Source of the DNA: a bacterium
GTDB lineage: Bacteria > SZUA-79 > Acidulodesulfobacterales > Acidulodesulfobacteraceae
Assembly (NCBI GenBank): GCA_021789605.1
Contig: JAJYJI010000012.1
Coordinates: 1 to 42,500 of the forward strand
Length of the DNA: 42,500 nt
Direction of reading: 5' to 3'
The notes below the pieces were generated by a model. That model was given only the letters and a program-made list of their open reading frames with translations. It was not told where the DNA came from and searched no databases. Position 1 is the first letter of the stretch, and every line of letters starts with the position of its first letter. The position numbers and the translations under genes are program-made. Shown here piece by piece: positions 38,731 to 42,500 of the stretch.

Positions 38731-40185
38731 ATGCCGGTAGAAAATATACAAATAATCATAATTTTTTCATTTATAGTTTTAATAGCGCTTGCCGGTTTTC
38801 TTGCCAAAAGGTTCGAAGCGTCCAAAACCGACAGCCTTATGGAATGGTCTTTGGCCGGAAAGAGATTCGGCGCATTTATCATATGGTTTCTTCTTGGCGG
38901 GGATATTTATACGGCATATACGCTTTTAGCCGTTCCGGGACTTGCCTATAATTCGGGAGCTTTTGCGTTTTTTGCGGTTTCTTACTGTATAATTGAATAT
39001 CCTTTGCTTTTCCTCACGATTCCCAGACTTTGGAACGTTTCCAAAAAACATAATTTTATTACAGTGGGCGATTACTCGACCAAGGTCTTCGACAGTAAAT
39101 TCCTCGGCGCGCTTGTTGCCGGCATAGGAATATTCGCCGAACTTCCTTACATAGGACTGCAGATATTCGGAATGAGATACGTGCTTTCTATTTGCGGATT
39201 GGCTCCGGACATAGCGATAGCAGTGTCTCTTGCCGCAGTAATAGCGTTCACGGTTTTCAGCGGAATAAGGGCTGCGGCCATCACGTCTTTTTTTAAAGAT
39301 TTTTTTATATGGGCTATGGTTATAACGCTTGTTATCTTTATACCCATCCACTATTTTAACGGTTTCGGAAATATGTTCGAATGGCTAAATAAAACGTATC
39401 CGGCAAAATCCACCGTACCAAGCGCGGATTTCTTGTCCTTTGCGACTCTCGCGTTAGGTTCCGCGGTCGCGCTTTTTCTTTATCCCCATGCTATTAACGG
39501 GGCTTATACTTCAAAAAACGCCGATTCTATCAGAAAAAACGCCATATTTATGCCTTTATACAATATAATGCTTATATTTGTTACTTTACTTGGTTTTGCG
39601 GCTCTTTATATTGTTCCGGGACTTAAAAACCCTAATCTGGCTATACCTCTTATGCTTTATAAAACATTCGGACCATACCTTTCCGCGCTTTTCGGCGGAA
39701 TAATAATTCTCGGCAGCATGGTGCCGGCTTCTATTATGGCAATAGCCTCGGCGAATCTTTTTACCAAAAACATATACCAAAATCTTATCGACCCCGGCAT
39801 ATCCGATAAGTCGCAGGAGCTCATGAGCAAAGTTTCCGTAGCTTTCATTATAGCCCTGGCGCTTTTGTTAAGCGTTATAATAAACCCGATACTCATAATT
39901 AAATTGCAGCTCATAGGAGGCATTATAATATTGCAGCTTTTTCCGGTCGTATTTATGCCGCTTTTTACAAACCGCATATCCAAGATTCCCGCTTCGATAG
40001 CTTTGGCGGGAGGGCTTTTTACAATATTATATTTATTATACGTTACGCATTTAAATATTATTTACGATAAAATATATATAGGGCTGATAGGAGTAGCGGT
40101 AGAAATCATACTCGTGTTTTTGACCGCTTTTTTCTTCAAGCCTTCGAACAATATCTCTATGGATGATTATTTAGACGAATTTTAA
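38731..40185 (+). CDS. Sodium:solute symporter (SSS family)
   Basis: 484 residues with about 13 hydrophobic segments. SSS-type features: LMEWSLAGKRFGAFIIWFLLGGDIYTAYT near the N-terminus (the Na+ and substrate region of the first helices), FAELPYIGLQIFGMRYVL, and GGIIILGSMVPASIMAIASANLFTKNIY in the middle helices. The DUF3311 partner upstream points to the monocarboxylate permease (MctP)-like subgroup, so an organic acid such as acetate, pyruvate or lactate is a plausible substrate; this is inferred. The C-terminal region (FKPSNNISMDDYLDEF) is short. Confidence 0.85.
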   Translation: MPVENIQIIIIFSFIVLIALAGFLAKRFEASKTDSLMEWSLAGKRFGAFIIWFLLGGDIYTAYTLLAVPGLAYNSGAFAFFAVSYCIIEYPLLFLTIPRLWNVSKKHNFITVGDYSTKVFDSKFLGALVAGIGIFAELPYIGLQIFGMRYVLSICGLAPDIAIAVSLAAVIAFTVFSGIRAAAITSFFKDFFIWAMVITLVIFIPIHYFNGFGNMFEWLNKTYPAKSTVPSADFLSFATLALGSAVALFLYPHAINGAYTSKNADSIRKNAIFMPLYNIMLIFVTLLGFAALYIVPGLKNPNLAIPLMLYKTFGPYLSALFGGIIILGSMVPASIMAIASANLFTKNIYQNLIDPGISDKSQELMSKVSVAFIIALALLLSVIINPILIIKLQLIGGIIILQLFPVVFMPLFTNRISKIPASIALAGGLFTILYLLYVTHLNIIYDKIYIGLIGVAVEIILVFLTAFFFKPSNNISMDDYLDEF

Positions 40186-40253
40186 TTTTCCGTCTAAAAT
40201 GCGGCATCGCTAAAGATATAATAAAAATACATATTAAACCGAGGTGGATGGAT

Positions 40254-41108
40254 ATGTGCAGAATGATTGCCGTTATGTCGAAAAATAAGATGGATTACAA
40301 ATATATAATCGAAGACAGGGCGAACGGCGGAGCGTTCCACAGCCTTAAAGAGCAGTCTAAAAAAGCCTACGACGCGCCTCACAAAGACGGTTTCGGAATA
40401 TATGCCATGTCCTTTAGCGAAGAAATAAAAGGCGGCGGGCGCATCCCCGAAGACGAGCTTCTTTTTAAAAAAGGAAGCCCCGTCGCCGAAACGCCCGAAT
40501 TATCGCAAAGGCTTGAAGCCGTCAAAGGCAACCTCATGATATCCCACATAAGACTGGCGTCGAGCGGGAAAGGGGAAATAGACAACATTCATGCTCATCC
40601 GTATGCGGACGACGGGTTTATAAGCGCGAAAGGAATAAAAGACGTTACCGACTGGAAAAACGATAAAAGCCCTTATTCCGCATTCGTGCTTGCTCATAAC
40701 GGGACTATTTACGATTTAGGAGACGAATCCATGACTGATTCGCAGGCTCTTCTCAACCTTATAGCCTCCAGATTTAAAAACGGCGTCGATTTTGACGAAT
40801 TCAAGGCGTTCATAACCGACTTTGCCAGAAAACACCGATTTACCGCTATCAATATGCTTTTAAAAGAACCCGGCAACGACCTGTACGTCTTAAGGCTTGC
40901 CAAAGCCAAAAAGCCGGACGAAGACCCGGAAAAACAGCCAAGGCTGGCATATTACTCCATGTACTATATGAAAGACGAAAAGGAAGGAAAAGTAATAGCG
41001 GCTTCCGAACCAATAGACTCCGACAAAAGATGGAAATGCGTTAATAATTATACGATTCTAAAAATAGATAAAAACCTTAATGTCAGAATAGCGGAGATTG
41101 AAGATTAA
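40254..41108 (+). CDS. Class II glutamine amidotransferase
   Basis: 284 residues from the chosen start. It begins MCRMIAVMSK: removal of Met leaves Cys as the N-terminal nucleophile, the rule in type II amidotransferases. A later ISHIRLASSGKGEIDNIHAHPY and FVLAHNGTIYD match the glutamine site. No second catalytic domain is attached, so it acts alone, like EgtC-type or YafJ-type proteins. The 40248 ATG (MDMCR) would bury the Cys, while ATG 40254 has GAGGTGG at 40241 at correct spacing; 40254 is therefore preferred. The acceptor substrate is unknown. Confidence 0.88.
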   Translation: MCRMIAVMSKNKMDYKYIIEDRANGGAFHSLKEQSKKAYDAPHKDGFGIYAMSFSEEIKGGGRIPEDELLFKKGSPVAETPELSQRLEAVKGNLMISHIRLASSGKGEIDNIHAHPYADDGFISAKGIKDVTDWKNDKSPYSAFVLAHNGTIYDLGDESMTDSQALLNLIASRFKNGVDFDEFKAFITDFARKHRFTAINMLLKEPGNDLYVLRLAKAKKPDEDPEKQPRLAYYSMYYMKDEKEGKVIAASEPIDSDKRWKCVNNYTILKIDKNLNVRIAEIED

Positions 41109-41202
41109 AAATCTAAAGCCGCATAAATAATACGAACCAACTATAAGCATAATAATAATATAAAAATACCAAAATAAAGAAGCGGCCGTAGCCGGTCTTG
41201 GA

Positions 41203-42273
41203 TTAAAAGAAAACGAGGGCCGCAAATATTAAAGCGCAAAAGATGCATATTAGAGCGGATGCCAATTCCATAATTCTGACGGCATTTATAATATTTTCTT
41301 CATTTGCCCTGCCGTAATCTTGAAATCCTATAACCGGCCTTTCGCTTTTAACCCCGGCGTAATAGTTTATTCCGCCTAATTTTATATTCAAAGCCCCCGC
41401 CATTATCGATTCAAGCTGTCCGCCGTTAGGACTCGGATGATTTTTTCTAAATTTGCACCACGACTTAAAAGCGCCGCCGGCATGATAATAGTTATGATTT
41501 ATATCGCCGCCGGAATTTTCCGTTAAATCCAATATAAATACCGACAGGAACATGAAGCAGGCCGTTATTCTGAAAGGAATATAATTAAGCGCATCGTCTA
41601 TGCGGGCGGAAAATTTTCCGAATTTTTCATATTTTACGTTTCTATAGCCTACTAATGAATCCAAAAGATTTACGGTTTTATAAATAACAGCGAAAGCGCA
41701 GCAGGATATAACCGCAGACTGCATTTGATGCGGCTTATTTAAAAAACCGGCAAAAAATCCGATTATTAATCCTAAAGCGGAATAAAAAAATACCGAACCT
41801 ATGCCGTCGCCGGTATTTTCGGCGACGGATTCTATTACCGCCCTTGATATTTCTGACGGGCCGAGTTCTACGCTGTCTCTGCCGGCAAGAGAGGAAAGGT
41901 TTTTTCTGGCGCTTTCGATATCGCCGGTTTTTAAAAGCCTGTATATTTTTATGCTTTCATGCCTTAAGCCTCCGGCCGAAAGAAACGAGGAAAGGATATA
42001 AACGAATAGGGCATAAAAAACCGCGGGCGAAATATGAATCGCGGCGGAACTAATCGCGGCGAAAACCGTCGTTATTGCAAGAACGGTAAAAATATTGAAA
42101 AATATGCCGGAAACAATTCCATCGGATATGAAATAAAATAATTTTTCAAAATAAACCGCAACCCTTCCCATAAGGTTTAGCGGATGAAAACCGTATTTTA
42201 AAGCGCCTATAAAAAATTCGGTTAAGAAAGCTAAAGGAAAGAAAAGAACCAGAGCGCAACGAATAATAACCAT
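41203..42273 (-). CDS. cbiB: Adenosylcobinamide-phosphate synthase CbiB/CobD
   Basis: 356 residues, a membrane protein with about seven to eight hydrophobic segments. The family motif is RDSVELGPSEISRAVIESVAENTGDGIGSVFFY. Also seen are VNLLDSLVGYRNVKYEKFGKFSARIDDALNYIPFR, SPNGGQLESIMAGALNIKLGG and the C-terminal RPVIGFQDYG. The enzyme joins aminopropanol phosphate (or a related amino alcohol) to the corrin ring in cobamide synthesis. It is slightly longer than the E. coli/Salmonella form. No cobalamin riboswitch was found in the ~225 bases upstream. It converges on the amidotransferase. Confidence 0.9.
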   Translation of the reverse strand: MVIIRCALVLFFPLAFLTEFFIGALKYGFHPLNLMGRVAVYFEKLFYFISDGIVSGIFFNIFTVLAITTVFAAISSAAIHISPAVFYALFVYILSSFLSAGGLRHESIKIYRLLKTGDIESARKNLSSLAGRDSVELGPSEISRAVIESVAENTGDGIGSVFFYSALGLIIGFFAGFLNKPHQMQSAVISCCAFAVIYKTVNLLDSLVGYRNVKYEKFGKFSARIDDALNYIPFRITACFMFLSVFILDLTENSGGDINHNYYHAGGAFKSWCKFRKNHPSPNGGQLESIMAGALNIKLGGINYYAGVKSERPVIGFQDYGRANEENIINAVRIMELASALICIFCALIFAALVFF

Positions 42274-42500
42274 GCAATCTTTAAGGATGAATAAAATAAA
42301 CGTTAGTATAAATCGATTTAATGAATTTTATTATACTATACTTGCCGCATACAGCAAAACAAAACTTATTATGAACCCCGTTATGAAGTCAGAATCCTAA
42401 ACAAAACGGACGATATAAACCGCTAAAAAATTTTAAGCCGCAAGGATAATTTATTAAAGAGGCCGGGGCGATTTTAAGCTATATCGGACAATATCGCCCT
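42274..42500. other. Gene-free end of window
   Basis: AT-rich and without a coding frame of note. It probably contains the cbiB promoter on the minus strand. GGGCGAT (42466-42472) and ATCGCCC (42493-42499) can pair, but the dyad is cut off by the window edge and no T-run is visible. Confidence 0.4.

Noticed and set aside
42274-42500. Cobalamin riboswitch upstream of cbiB
   Set aside because: No B12-box or other conserved cobalamin-aptamer block could be found on the minus strand.
1-42500. Selenoprotein with in-frame UGA in this window
   Set aside because: Frames ending in TGA (for example PilZ, virD4, rfaE2, hybrid kinase) all stop at the natural end of their families; no conserved continuation was seen.

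Overview
The window reads as chromosome of a flagellated Gram-negative bacterium of moderate to low GC content with AT-rich intergenic DNA. It combines flagellar genes (motAB, a FlgJ-type rod protein, fliI), futalosine-route menaquinone synthesis (mqnC), an LPS heptose gene (rfaE2), a lipoprotein c-type cytochrome, a cobamide gene (cbiB/cobD) and a selenocysteine tRNA. That set, together with hybrid sensor kinases and a DUF3311/symporter pair, fits a deltaproteobacterial (Desulfobacterota-like) lineage. This placement is an inference from gene content; no rRNA is present to settle it.

Layout. 1-6162 is a motility block: a PilZ protein cut by the window edge, motA-motB on the minus strand, a FlgJ rod-binding/lytic transglycosylase fusion and fliI, followed by mqnC. 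6273-10962 is a regulatory block: dksA, a single-domain response regulator, a 989-residue hybrid kinase (Rossmann-PAS-HisKA-HATPase-REC-REC-degenerate GGDEF), a second single-domain regulator and a YbgC-like thioesterase. A 483-base gene-free stretch follows. 11446-24226 is a complete-looking type IV secretion (T4SS) locus on the plus strand: pilin-like VirB2, VirB3/TraL-like, VirB4, VirB5/TrbJ, VirB6/TrbL, VirB8, VirB10, a RavA/MoxR-type AAA+ ATPase, VirD4, a small membrane protein, a VirB9-like protein and a VirB1-like lytic transglycosylase. No VirB11, relaxase, integrase or transposase was recognised. A secreted protein of unknown function with its own promoter follows at 24462.

25283-28462 is a thiamine operon headed by a TPP riboswitch with a clear intrinsic terminator. 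The first gene is not thiH or thiO but a CofH-like radical SAM enzyme, followed by thiS, thiG and an overlapping rluB-type pseudouridine synthase. This is the most attractive candidate for new biology: CofH and ThiH both cleave the Calpha-Cbeta bond of tyrosine, so the CofH-like protein may supply the glycine imine (dehydroglycine) used by ThiG.

28545-42273 is mostly single housekeeping genes: a broken chemotaxis receptor remnant, scpA with a site-2 protease (minus strand), a TIGR03960/DUF2344 radical SAM fusion, the cytochrome lipoprotein, an alpha/beta hydrolase overlapping hemL, selC (tRNA-Sec, minus strand), a membrane-anchored DUF3426-like protein behind an 18-base palindrome, rfaE2, a DUF3311 protein with a sodium:solute symporter, a class II glutamine amidotransferase and cbiB. 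The last ~225 bases hold no recognisable gene.

The two points most worth following up are the TPP-riboswitch-controlled CofH-like/ThiS/ThiG operon and the T4SS in which a RavA-like AAA+ protein stands where virB11 is usually found.
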